Source: Polyangiaceae bacterium
Lineage (GTDB): Bacteria; Myxococcota_A; Polyangia; Polyangiales; Polyangiaceae
DNA: 64,000 nucleotides
Assembly: GCA_025936115.1 (NCBI GenBank)
Contig: JAICTZ010000003.1
Coordinates: 186,001-250,000 of the forward strand
Direction of reading: 5' to 3'
The notes below the pieces were generated by a model. The model saw only the letters and a list, made by a program, of their open reading frames with translations. It was not told the origin of the DNA and did not search any database. Of this stretch, positions 56,060 to 64,000 are shown piece by piece. How positions within the stretch are numbered: position 1 is the stretch's first letter; every line of letters starts with the position of its first letter. Made by a program: the position numbers and the translations under genes.

Positions 56060-57196
56060 ATGAACGACCAGCCGCTCCAGGTCAATCTCCATCAGCTGCT
56101 CCGCGCCATGATCGAGAAGGGCGCGAGCGACATGCACATCACGACGGGGGCGCCGCCGCTTCTTCGCATCGACGGCGCCATCGTCCCGCTCAAGCTGCAA
56201 CCGCTCTCCCCCGTCGAGACGAAGCAGCTCTGTTACTCGGTGCTGACGGAGGAGCAGAAGATCCAGTTCGAGAAGGTCAAGGAGCTCGACCTCTCGTTCG
56301 GCGTGAAGAACCTCTCGCGCTTTCGCGCCAACATCTTTCTCCAGCGCGGCGCCGTGTCGGGCGCTTTTCGCTCCATCCCTTTCAAGATCCTCTCGTTCGA
56401 CGAGCTCGGGCTGCCCTCCGTCATCGCCGATCTGGCGGCGAAGCCGCGCGGACTCGTGCTCGTCACGGGGCCCACGGGCTCGGGCAAGAGCACGACGCTC
56501 GCCTCGATCCTCGACAAGATCAACGCCGAGACTCGCCAGCACATCGTCACGGTCGAAGATCCGATTGAGTACCTGCACCCCCACAAACGCTCGATCGTCA
56601 ATCAGCGTGAGGTCGGGAGCGACACTCAGACCTTCAAACAAGCCCTCAAATACGTGCTGCGACAGGATCCGGACGTCGTGCTCGTGGGCGAGATGCGCGA
56701 CCTCGAGACGATCGAGGCGGCGCTCACGATCGCCGAGACCGGTCACCTCGTGTTCGCGACGCTGCACACGAATTCCGCCGTTCAAAGCATCAACCGCATC
56801 ATCGACGTGTTTCCGCCGCACCAGCAGTCGCAGGTGCGCGCGCAGCTCTCCTTCGTGCTCGAGGGCGTCATCAGCCAGCTGCTCTTGCCGCGCGCCGGCA
56901 CGCCGGGTCGCGTGCTCGCGCTCGAGGTGCTCGTGCCGAACGCCGCGATTCGCAACCTCATCCGCGAGGACAAGGTGCACCAGATCTACTCGCAGATGCA
57001 GGTCGGACAAGCCAAGCACGGCATGCAGACCCTCAATCAGTCGCTCTACTCGCTCTACTCGCGCCGGCTCATCTCGCTCGAAGAAGCACTCGGACGCTCG
57101 AACGAGGTCGACGAGCTACGCTCGATGATCGAAGGGCGCGTACCGACCGGCGCAGGCCCCGGCGGCGTGCAGGGGTCGTTGCCGCCGCGCGGGTAG
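56060..57196 (+). CDS. pilT: Type IV pilus retraction ATPase PilT
   Basis: 378 residues. Landmarks: ASDMHITTGAPPLLRIDG, P-loop VTGPTGSGKST (136-145), TVEDPIEYLHPHKRSIVNQREVG, VLVGEMRDLETIEAALTIAETGHLVFATLHTNSA and the family's AIRNLIREDKVHQIYSQMQ near the C-terminus, the region needed for retraction. It depolymerises pilus fibres. The start ATG is 69 nt after the cytochrome gene. No pilC follows; a convergent gene lies downstream. Confidence 0.95.
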   Translation: MNDQPLQVNLHQLLRAMIEKGASDMHITTGAPPLLRIDGAIVPLKLQPLSPVETKQLCYSVLTEEQKIQFEKVKELDLSFGVKNLSRFRANIFLQRGAVSGAFRSIPFKILSFDELGLPSVIADLAAKPRGLVLVTGPTGSGKSTTLASILDKINAETRQHIVTVEDPIEYLHPHKRSIVNQREVGSDTQTFKQALKYVLRQDPDVVLVGEMRDLETIEAALTIAETGHLVFATLHTNSAVQSINRIIDVFPPHQQSQVRAQLSFVLEGVISQLLLPRAGTPGRVLALEVLVPNAAIRNLIREDKVHQIYSQMQVGQAKHGMQTLNQSLYSLYSRRLISLEEALGRSNEVDELRSMIEGRVPTGAGPGGVQGSLPPRG

Positions 57197-57244
57197 TCGC
57201 GAGCCGTTCGCGTCGGACGGCCTCGGCGACACGAGAAAAAAAGT

Positions 57245-57276
57245 CCCCGGCGGCCGGGGTGAACCGACCGCCGGGG
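57245..57276 (-). terminator. Intrinsic terminator of the minus-strand outer-membrane gene
   Basis: CCCCGGCGG (57245-57253) pairs with CCGCCGGGG (57268-57276). Read on the minus strand, the stem is followed by GGACTTTTTTT, from the run of A's ending at 57242. It lies 34 nt past the stop of the 57310-58239 gene. Confidence 0.75.
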
Positions 57277-57309
57277 TAAGCGCGAACTTGGGGAGGGTCG
57301 GAACGAGGA

Positions 57310-58239
57310 TCAGAAGTTGTGAATGAAGGTGAGGCGGCCGGCGAGGTGATCGTGACTTGGAGTCTTCGTGGTCTCGTAGCCGGCGAAGATCATGAGCGTG
57401 TTATTTTTGCCGTAGTTCGTGAAGTTTAGGTTCAAGCCGACTGGCAACGAAATGAGGGTGTTCGGTTTGCCGTTATGCTGGCTGTCGAGATCGGGGGCGT
57501 AGGCGTTCGGCGTCTTTCCGGCCGTGTTCAACCCGATCAGGGCTTCCACCTCCGGACCGAGCGCCATGTACTTGCCGAGCGTGAAGTCGAGGAAGTAACG
57601 GAAGTAGAGGTTGTTGGTCCCGGTAGCTTTGTTGAAGACCTGGTTTTCGTAGTTTTGGACCCAGAGCTCCATGTAGATGGGATCACCGCCGCCGCCGGTG
57701 ATGTAGAGCTGGGGCACGAGCGAGTTCGCCCGGTGGTTCCAAACGTCGAACTGTATGCCGAGCATCGGCGTGATGGTGAACTTGCCCGCCGTGAACGCCG
57801 GACCGAGGTCGAACTCGCCGAGGGTCTGATGCGCGTCTTGAAGAGGCGCGTTCAGATAGATGTCCGTCGCGATACCGATGGTGTCCGAGAGCGCGTGCGT
57901 CGCGCCGGCCCAGAGTTGGAGGCCGATGAAGTCCACGTCCATGCGGGTCCAGGCGGCGGGGAAGCTCTCCTCGGGCGCTGCCGCGGGAGCGGCGACCGGT
58001 GCTTCGGGGGCAGGCGCGACGGCCACGGGAGCGGGAGTGGGAGCGGGAGCGGGAGCGGGAGCGGGAGCGACGGGTGGCGGCGTCGCGGGCCCGGGCGGAG
58101 GCGCATTGGCAGGAGCATCCCCTGGCCCACCCGGAGTGGGCGGCGGCGGGGGCGTTTGAGCGCCTGCACTCACGGCGCTGAAGTTGACGGCGGCCGCTAA
58201 TAGAAGGCCGGAGGAAAAAAGCTGGGGGGTCAGGCGCAT
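57310..58239 (-). CDS. Outer-membrane beta-barrel protein with Pro/Ala-rich linker
   Basis: 309 residues from the ATG at 58239, which places a signal peptide (TPQLFSSGLLLAAAVNFSAVSAGA/Q) at the start. The next 80 residues are Pro/Ala repeats (PAPAPAPAPTPAP), likely a periplasmic or surface stalk. Residues 105-309 are a small barrel (MDVDFIGLQLWAGATHALSDT, LDFTLGKYMALGPEVEALIGL) ending in Phe (GRLTFIHNF). No family recognised. The longer frame to 58524 crosses the non-coding gap and is discarded. Confidence 0.75.
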   Translation of the reverse strand: MRLTPQLFSSGLLLAAAVNFSAVSAGAQTPPPPPTPGGPGDAPANAPPPGPATPPPVAPAPAPAPAPTPAPVAVAPAPEAPVAAPAAAPEESFPAAWTRMDVDFIGLQLWAGATHALSDTIGIATDIYLNAPLQDAHQTLGEFDLGPAFTAGKFTITPMLGIQFDVWNHRANSLVPQLYITGGGGDPIYMELWVQNYENQVFNKATGTNNLYFRYFLDFTLGKYMALGPEVEALIGLNTAGKTPNAYAPDLDSQHNGKPNTLISLPVGLNLNFTNYGKNNTLMIFAGYETTKTPSHDHLAGRLTFIHNF

Positions 58240-58620
58240 TGACGAATCTCCGAAGGTAGGGGCTTGGCGGACTGTCCGCCGCGGCGCCGTCCCCGGGGGG
58301 TGCACGAGGTCGGCACCCGCTGGCGTATCTGTTTCGGCGTTGCTTGTGATTTTCGTGATTGTTTCGAAACATCGAACGGCGCATCCATTGCGCCTTCGAC
58401 CGTGGGGCCTAGGTTTCTGCAGCGAGAATTCGGCCGCACGGACGGTGTAAATAGGCGTTCCTGCAGTAATCTCGCGTCGCCAGCGTCGGCAATTGGGTAA
58501 GACGCAGCGCGTCACCCGAAACACCGAACAGCACGTTTCGGAGTGGGCGGGTGTGCGCCATGCACCTCGCGTCCTCCGCGGAGCGCGGTGCCATGGGTCC
58601 GGCCGGGACGCGCGGAGCGC
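58240..58620. promoter_or_regulatory. Non-coding gap with a perfect 12-bp palindrome (operator candidate)
   Basis: 381 bp between two minus-strand genes with no supported coding. At 58360-58371 it has TGTTTCGAAACA, a perfect palindrome, in a less GC-rich stretch 120 bp upstream of the outer-membrane protein start. It could be a binding site for a dimeric regulator. No clear -35/-10 pair could be assigned. Confidence 0.45.
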
Positions 58621-61600
58621 CTACAGGTCCTTGATGGCGAGCTGAACGTCGGGCTGCTTGCCGGCGCGGCGAGCGACGACGGCGAGGTACGGCTTGGCGC
58701 GCTTGTCACCGGTGACGACGAGTGCCCGCAGCGCGAGGACACGAATGGCGAGCGGCGAGGCGTCCGGCGGCAAGTCGAGCTTCGCGAGGCGGGCGACGGC
58801 TTGCGCTTGTTCGCTCTTGTCCTTGGCGTGCGCGTCGATGTACGCGGCGAGCCAGCCGCTGAGCGGGCCCAGCACGACTGGATAGCGCGCGATGAGCGTG
58901 CGCGCGCTCGCCGTATCGTCGGCGGCCACGAGGTCGTACGTGCGTTCGACGAGGAGCGGCGCGGTCACGTTGCCCTCGAGCGCTCGTGCCGACGCCTTCA
59001 CGGCTTCGCCCGTCTTGCCCTGGTAACGACGAAGGCGCGCGAGGCGCAGGAGATGCACCGGCATGAGCGCCTCGCTCGGGCGAGCCGAGAGCACACTGTC
59101 GGCTCCGGCGAGATCCCCCTGATCGAGCACCGCGTCGAGCACGACGATCTCTCCCCACGGCACGCTCGGATCCCGGAGCGCCGTGAGCTCGGCGGCGGCA
59201 GGGTAGTTGGTGCCGAGCAAGACGCCGGAGCCTGCGGCGAGCGCGGCGAACGTGCGCGAGGACTTGGCGTCGCCGAGCACCTTGAGCGCGGCATCGACGT
59301 CGGAGGGCTCGAGCGATTCATAGGCAGCGACCCCACGGACGACGGCCACGTCGGCGCTCGTGGGATCGAGCTCCTCGACGGCTTTTTGCGCTTCGTCGAT
59401 GCGGCCGCCCAAGAGCGCCACGCGAGCGGCGAGCGTGCGCGCCCGCGGGTAGAGCGCCGCGAAAGAGACGGCTCGGAGCGCTGCCTTGCGGGCGAGCGGC
59501 TCGTCGCCGGCTTCGATGGCGAGAAAACCGAGGTCGGTAGCGAGCGCGGGGCTGTCCGCCGAGCGGATGGCTTGGTCGAGCGAACGCGCGAGCTTGTCGT
59601 GATCGCCGGCGCGCACGGCGCGGGCCGCCTCGAGCATGGGCGGCACGCAGAGGAGCGGCGCCGGGAGCTTGGTGGCGTCGTCGGGCGTGAGCTTGGCGTC
59701 GGCAGGCGGGTCGTCACCGCGCGCAGGGTCGACGACCCAGGCGAGCACCTTCAGCGCTCGCACGCTCGGCGCGTCGCCCACCTTGGCCTGGAGCGCCTCG
59801 ATCACCGGCGTAGCGCGTTCCTTGCCGAGCTCGAGCAGGGCGAGCCGCGCGAGCAGGATGTCGGCCACGACGAGCTTCGGATCGAGGGAGCGCGCGGCCT
59901 CGTAGCGTTCGATGGCGCGGAGATCACCCGCGCGTTCGAGCACGGCGCCCGCCGCGAGCTGATACATGGCGTCGTGCCCCGCCTCCTTGTCCCACTTCGG
60001 CAGCTGAGAGGCCGCGCCCGCCAGATCACCTTCGACGAGGAACGCCGCCATGCGACCGAACGCGAGGTCCTTCTCCGGCAGACCCACCGTTTTCCCGCGG
60101 TAAATCGCCGAGTCCATGCCGCGCGCTTCCTCCGCCAGCAAGAGCGCGTGCAAAACCCGATTTTCGAGCCAAAGACGCGCGGCACGCCGGCTGCGCGAGT
60201 CGAGATCGAACGCCTGACTCAACTTTGCGTCCGTGGAGCGGAGCTCGGCGGTGCCGGCGCTGTCGAGCAGGCGCCCTACTTCGTTCGCGAGCGTCTCGGC
60301 GCGCGCGGCGCGCTCGGCTTTGATTTGCCGCGCGTACTGCCAGCCGCCGACGCCCGCACCCGCGAGCAACACGCAAGCGGTCAGCAGGAGCCAATTGCCC
60401 CGCGTCTTCTGCGCGGGCGCCTTTTCCCAAGCCGGGGCGGCGCCGCCCGACGGCTCGAACATGCCGACGCGCGCGAGATGCTCGAAGAGGACGCTCGGCG
60501 GCAACGGGCCGTCGTAGCGCGCGTGCTGCTCGGTCCCGTCGTCGCGCGGATGCTCCGAAACGAAAGCGGGGAACGGTTCGGGCTGCGTCGTGCGCGCGGT
60601 CGGCGCTGGGACGACGAGCGGAGCGCGCGGCGCTGGCGCCTCGAGCGCGGCGGCCGTTCGCGAGGGCGGCGGAGCGCCCGCTCGCTCGCGAGCGAGCGCA
60701 ACGGCTGGTTTCGAGGCGGGCGGTCCGAGCGGTGGAACCAGCGCGGGGAGCTTGGCTTGCGCCGACGCCACAGGGCTCGAGCGGGCCGCAGCCGGGCGCG
60801 TGGGCGCGTCGAACGCGATGCGCGCGATCTGCGTCGCTTCGTCGTCCTCGCCGACGCCCTCGCTCGCCTCTATCTGGAAGGCGGTGTCGTAGCGCTTGGT
60901 CTCGTCATCCGGCTCGGGCTGTGGCGGCGACGGTGACGGCAGCGAGCGCGCTTGTGCCGGCGCTCGTGACGCTTGCGCTGCACCGCGCGCCGGCAGTTGG
61001 ATCGCGCTGCGGTTTTGCGCTGCGGCGGCCGCGCGCGCTTGCCCTTGATAAAGAACGCGCCCGCCTGGCGCGACGCCACCTGCCGGCGGCGCGACGCCGA
61101 TCATGGTGCGCGCGCGGACGTGGCGTTGCGGCGGAACGACTTCGCGCATCGTCGGCTCTTCTTCGCCCCGGGTCGAAAGTTCCTCGACCTGACTCACCTC
61201 TTCAGCGGCGCCGTAGCGCGAAAGCTTGCCGGCGCGCGGGTTCGTCGGCTCGTCGCCGGCGAAAGGCTCGGGGCGGAGCTGCGGCGCCGGAATCGAGAGC
61301 ACCTTGGGCAGCGAGCGCGCGACCTCAGCGGCCACGGCGGGTGCGCCGACTCGCTTTTGAAGCGCGATGTAGAACGTCGCCCGATCGTGCCAATGCGCGG
61401 TCTCCGCGTCCTTGAGGCCGAGCTGCATCGCGCGCGCCAGCACTTTCTCGGCGCGGAGCGCGTCACCGCGCCGGAGCAGCACCTCGCCGAGGTAGCGATA
61501 CGGCTTGGGACTCGTGGCGTCCGCTTTGCCGGCGACGACGAGCGACGCTTGCGCTTCGGGCAAGAGGGACGCATCGAGGTACATGCGTCCGACGGAGAGC

Positions 61601-61761
61601 ATCACGGTCGCGTCCTGCGCGTGCCACTGCTCGGCGGTCTTGCCGATCTCGCGTACGAGGGCTTCCTGACCGGATGCTCCCACGTAGGTACAAAGCGCGA
61701 CGGTCGAGTCCGCGTCGGGATTCTTGCGCCACGCCCTCAGTAGATCGTCGAGAGCACCCAC
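58621..61761 (-). CDS. Large TPR-repeat membrane protein
   Basis: 1046 residues. The first 155 are TPR-like (VMLSVGRMYLDASLLPEAQASLVVAG, PYRYLGEVLLRRGDALRAEKVLARAMQ). A long Pro/Ala/Arg-rich disordered part (about 160-450) leads to one membrane helix (WLLLTACVLLAGAGVGGWQYA, about 455-475). The periplasmic part (480-1046) is many TPR-like helical repeats (AERAGDLRAIERYEAARSLDP, DEAQKAVEELDP, ...). Probably a scaffold or envelope sensor; none of the motifs give an activity. Some myxobacterial gliding and secretion proteins are built like this, but I do not assign it. Confidence 0.8.
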   Translation of the reverse strand: MGALDDLLRAWRKNPDADSTVALCTYVGASGQEALVREIGKTAEQWHAQDATVMLSVGRMYLDASLLPEAQASLVVAGKADATSPKPYRYLGEVLLRRGDALRAEKVLARAMQLGLKDAETAHWHDRATFYIALQKRVGAPAVAAEVARSLPKVLSIPAPQLRPEPFAGDEPTNPRAGKLSRYGAAEEVSQVEELSTRGEEEPTMREVVPPQRHVRARTMIGVAPPAGGVAPGGRVLYQGQARAAAAAQNRSAIQLPARGAAQASRAPAQARSLPSPSPPQPEPDDETKRYDTAFQIEASEGVGEDDEATQIARIAFDAPTRPAAARSSPVASAQAKLPALVPPLGPPASKPAVALARERAGAPPPSRTAAALEAPAPRAPLVVPAPTARTTQPEPFPAFVSEHPRDDGTEQHARYDGPLPPSVLFEHLARVGMFEPSGGAAPAWEKAPAQKTRGNWLLLTACVLLAGAGVGGWQYARQIKAERAARAETLANEVGRLLDSAGTAELRSTDAKLSQAFDLDSRSRRAARLWLENRVLHALLLAEEARGMDSAIYRGKTVGLPEKDLAFGRMAAFLVEGDLAGAASQLPKWDKEAGHDAMYQLAAGAVLERAGDLRAIERYEAARSLDPKLVVADILLARLALLELGKERATPVIEALQAKVGDAPSVRALKVLAWVVDPARGDDPPADAKLTPDDATKLPAPLLCVPPMLEAARAVRAGDHDKLARSLDQAIRSADSPALATDLGFLAIEAGDEPLARKAALRAVSFAALYPRARTLAARVALLGGRIDEAQKAVEELDPTSADVAVVRGVAAYESLEPSDVDAALKVLGDAKSSRTFAALAAGSGVLLGTNYPAAAELTALRDPSVPWGEIVVLDAVLDQGDLAGADSVLSARPSEALMPVHLLRLARLRRYQGKTGEAVKASARALEGNVTAPLLVERTYDLVAADDTASARTLIARYPVVLGPLSGWLAAYIDAHAKDKSEQAQAVARLAKLDLPPDASPLAIRVLALRALVVTGDKRAKPYLAVVARRAGKQPDVQLAIKDL

Positions 61762-61963
61762 GCTACTGGCTCTCCGAGCTGGTCATCCGAGCTCGAGGAT
61801 AGCGGAGCTTTTCGAGCAAAGCGGGCTGAAAAGCAAAACTATCGGGCCGACTGGCCGAGTTCCAACGCAGGCGTCATGCTCCGGGCGTCCCAGCGAAAAC
61901 GAGCTAGCCGAATTTATCTGCTAGAGAGAGCTCCCCTCTCGCTCACACCTACCTAGACCTACG

Positions 61964-63412
61964 ATGTGCGGCGTCTTCGGTATCTACGGCCACTCTGAAG
62001 CAGCGAACCTCGCCTACCTCGGCCTGCACGCGCTGCAGCATCGTGGGCAAGAGAGCGCAGGCATCGTCACGAGCGACGGCAGCCAGCTCTCACTCTATCG
62101 CGGCATGGGCCACGTGATCGACGTGTTCCCGCCCGAGCAAATCGACAAGCTCAAAGGCAACGTCGCCATCGGGCACGTCCGCTACTCGACCGCGGGCGGC
62201 TCGATGCTCAAGAACGCGCAGCCCATCGCCGTAGACTACTCGCGCGGCTCGATCGCGGTCGCGCACAACGGCAACCTCACGAACGCCGAGGCGCTGCGCG
62301 AGCGGCTCGAAGCGCGCGGCTCGATTTTCCAGAGCACGAGCGACACCGAGGTCATCGTGCACCTGGTCGCGATCAGCACGCAGCGCGCGAGCGAGGATCG
62401 CGTGGCCGACGCGCTCTCGCAGGTGCAGGGCGCCTATTCGCTCGTGTGCCTCACGCCGACGTCCCTCATCGCCGTGCGAGACCCGCTCGGGATCCGGCCG
62501 CTCTGCCTCGGCAAGCTGAGCGAAACGGGCACCTGGGTCATCGCGAGCGAGCCGACGAGCTTCGATCTGATCGACGCCCACTACGTGCGCGACATCGAGC
62601 CGGGCGAAATGGTGATCATCGACAAGGGCGGGCTCAGGAGCTCGCGGCCGTTCGTCGACGTGCCGCGCCACACCTGCATCTTCGAGTACGTCTACTTCGC
62701 GCGACCCGACTCGAACCTCGACGGCGTGAGCGTCTACGAGGCGCGCAAGAATCTCGGACGCGCGCTCGCGAAAGAGCACCCCATCGACGCCGACCTCGTG
62801 ATCCCGGTACCGGACTCGGGCGTGCCGGCGACGATCGGCTACGCCGAAGCGTCCGGCATTCCGTTCGAGCTCGGCCTCGTGCGCAGTCACTACGTCGGGC
62901 GCACCTTCATCGAGCCGCAAGCGAGCATTCGTCACTTCGGCGTGCGGCTCAAGTTGAACCCCGTGAGCGCGGCGCTGCAGGACAAGCGCATCGTCGTGGT
63001 CGACGACAGCATCGTACGCGGCACGACCAGCCGCAAAATCGTGAAGATGCTGCGCGACGCCGGCGCGCGCGAGGTGCACATGCGCATCTCGAGCCCGCCG
63101 ACGCAGTGGCCTTGCTACTACGGCATCGACACGCCGACGCGCGGGGAGCTCATCGCCTCGAGCCACTCGGTCGAGGAGATCAACCAGTACATCACGAGCA
63201 ACACGCTCGCTTACCTCTCGCTCGATCGCATGAAGGAAGCCGTCGTCAAGGCCCACATCGATTCGGGCAGCCCCTCCGCGCGCCGTTCGCTCCCGATCGC
63301 CGCGCAGCCGCTCACGACCAAGTCGTTTTGTACGGCGTGCTGGACGGGCGAATATCCGATCGCCTTCGTCCCGCACCCGCGTCAGAAACAAATGCGGCTG
63401 CTCGACTGTTAG
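61964..63412 (+). CDS. purF: Amidophosphoribosyltransferase (purine synthesis, [4Fe-4S] type)
   Basis: 482 residues. The Ntn glutaminase has catalytic Cys2 directly after Met1 ([11 protein letters not shown]), with no propeptide. PRPP-binding is in [17 protein letters not shown]. All four Fe-S ligands known for the Bacillus enzyme are present: Cys238 ([15 protein letters not shown]), Cys384 ([11 protein letters not shown]) and Cys456/Cys459 ([11 protein letters not shown]). So this is the [4Fe-4S] type but without the propeptide of the Bacillus form. It makes phosphoribosylamine, the first committed step of purine synthesis. Confidence 0.96.
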   Translation: MCGVFGIYGHSEAANLAYLGLHALQHRGQESAGIVTSDGSQLSLYRGMGHVIDVFPPEQIDKLKGNVAIGHVRYSTAGGSMLKNAQPIAVDYSRGSIAVAHNGNLTNAEALRERLEARGSIFQSTSDTEVIVHLVAISTQRASEDRVADALSQVQGAYSLVCLTPTSLIAVRDPLGIRPLCLGKLSETGTWVIASEPTSFDLIDAHYVRDIEPGEMVIIDKGGLRSSRPFVDVPRHTCIFEYVYFARPDSNLDGVSVYEARKNLGRALAKEHPIDADLVIPVPDSGVPATIGYAEASGIPFELGLVRSHYVGRTFIEPQASIRHFGVRLKLNPVSAALQDKRIVVVDDSIVRGTTSRKIVKMLRDAGAREVHMRISSPPTQWPCYYGIDTPTRGELIASSHSVEEINQYITSNTLAYLSLDRMKEAVVKAHIDSGSPSARRSLPIAAQPLTTKSFCTACWTGEYPIAFVPHPRQKQMRLLDC

Positions 63413-63527
63413 TCACGCCAAATCCCGAGTTCGCGACGGTCATGCAAGCTCGCTGAGCGCGAGACTAGCGGCGTTTCCTGCGCACGAGCTCGCCTGCGAG
63501 CGGCCTTGGGGCGCGCTAGACTGAAGC

Positions 63528-64000
63528 GTGCTCGATCAATTGCCTTCGGAGGTCTCGGTGTACGAGGTCTCGCCGCGTGACGGCCTGCAGAACGAGGCTC
63601 GCCCCGTCCCGCTCGAAGGCAAGGTGCGGCTGATCGAGGCGCTCGTGCGCGCCGGGCTCAAGCGCATCGAGCTCACGAGCTTCGTTTCGCCGCGCTGGGT
63701 GCCGCAGCTCGCCGACGCCGAAGAGCTGATCCGGACGATTCTGCCGCGCTCCGAGGGCGTGACGTACAGCGCGCTCGTGCCGAACACCACGGGTCTCGAG
63801 CGCGCCCTCCGCGTCGGCCTGCCCGAGATCGCCGTCTTCCTGTCCGCTTCGGAGACGCACAACCGCAAGAACACGAACAAGAGCATCGCGCGCTCGCTCG
63901 AGACGTTCGCGGAGGTGGTGCCGCCGGCCCGCCAGGCGGGCCTGCGAGTGCGCGCCTACATCTCGACGGTATGGGGCTGCCCGTACGAGGGCGACGTGCC
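63528..64000 (+). CDS. mvaB: Hydroxymethylglutaryl-CoA lyase (C-terminus cut by window edge)
   Basis: A GTG start at 63528 gives 157 codons without a stop. The sequence (VYEVSPRDGLQNEARPVPLEGKVRLIEALVRAGLKRIELTSFVSPRWVPQLADAEEL) matches the DRE-TIM HMG-CoA lyase family, with the catalytic Arg/Asp in SPRDGLQNE and the later SASETHNRKNTNKSI. It splits HMG-CoA to acetyl-CoA and acetoacetate in leucine degradation. Isopropylmalate synthase relatives lack the SFVSPRWVPQLAD loop. The rest of the barrel and the C-terminal GCPYE-type end are outside the window. Confidence 0.92.
   Translation, partial: MLDQLPSEVSVYEVSPRDGLQNEARPVPLEGKVRLIEALVRAGLKRIELTSFVSPRWVPQLADAEELIRTILPRSEGVTYSALVPNTTGLERALRVGLPEIAVFLSASETHNRKNTNKSIARSLETFAEVVPPARQAGLRVRAYISTVWGCPYEGDV

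Overview
The window is a very GC-rich chromosomal segment with GC-biased third codon positions, and it looks like a myxobacterium (Myxococcota), most likely near the Sorangium/Polyangium side. Supporting signs are the many lipoproteins with Gly/Ser-rich linkers, a DUF2330-type secreted protein with a C-terminal GC/TM/Arg tag of the MYXO-CTERM kind, a bacterial Ser/Thr kinase, a PilZ protein, AgmX/PglI-type C-terminal domains, thrombospondin type 3 repeat proteins and type IV pilus motor genes. The placement rests on gene content only. No rRNA, tRNA or CRISPR array was found.

Layout. 1-6406 is a minus-strand housekeeping block: a Rel/SpoT (p)ppGpp enzyme cut by the window edge, then trmFO, topA and dprA, an order known from other bacteria. 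6466-14147 holds a DHH phosphoesterase, a glycerophosphodiesterase, a ureohydrolase-fold protein that has lost most of its metal ligands, a lipoprotein, a HARE-HTH/Mrr-like fusion and murB. 14081-18160 is alaS, an RNase H and a HEAT-repeat protein.

18283-35227 is the most accessory-looking part. It carries four thioredoxin-fold lipoproteins, a VKOR-DsbA fusion, two extremely Cys-rich lipoproteins, three large envelope or beta-barrel proteins and a Ser/Thr kinase. A REP-associated-type Y1 transposase sits beside an 18-bp satellite, and about 800 bp next to it has no recognisable gene. My inference is that the VKOR-DsbA protein and the thioredoxin-like lipoproteins serve oxidative folding or thiol quality control of the Cys-rich surface lipoproteins, one of which overlaps the VKOR-DsbA gene.

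35306-45171 holds small membrane proteins, an Mrp ATPase broken by one frameshift in a G run, an S1-repeat RNA-binding protein, an ECF sigma factor coupled to a membrane partner, two tandem 47-bp hairpin units, a promoter leading to a 54-codon basic ORF and rpsT, then acs. 45264-52732 holds envelope proteins (OmpA-like lipoprotein, PilZ, penicillin-binding transpeptidase, DUF2330 protein, PAP2 protein) and a rhodanese-MoeB fusion. 53003-57196 is pilB, a dihaem cytochrome c lipoprotein and pilT. The window closes with an outer-membrane protein, a large TPR protein, purF and the start of an HMG-CoA lyase gene.
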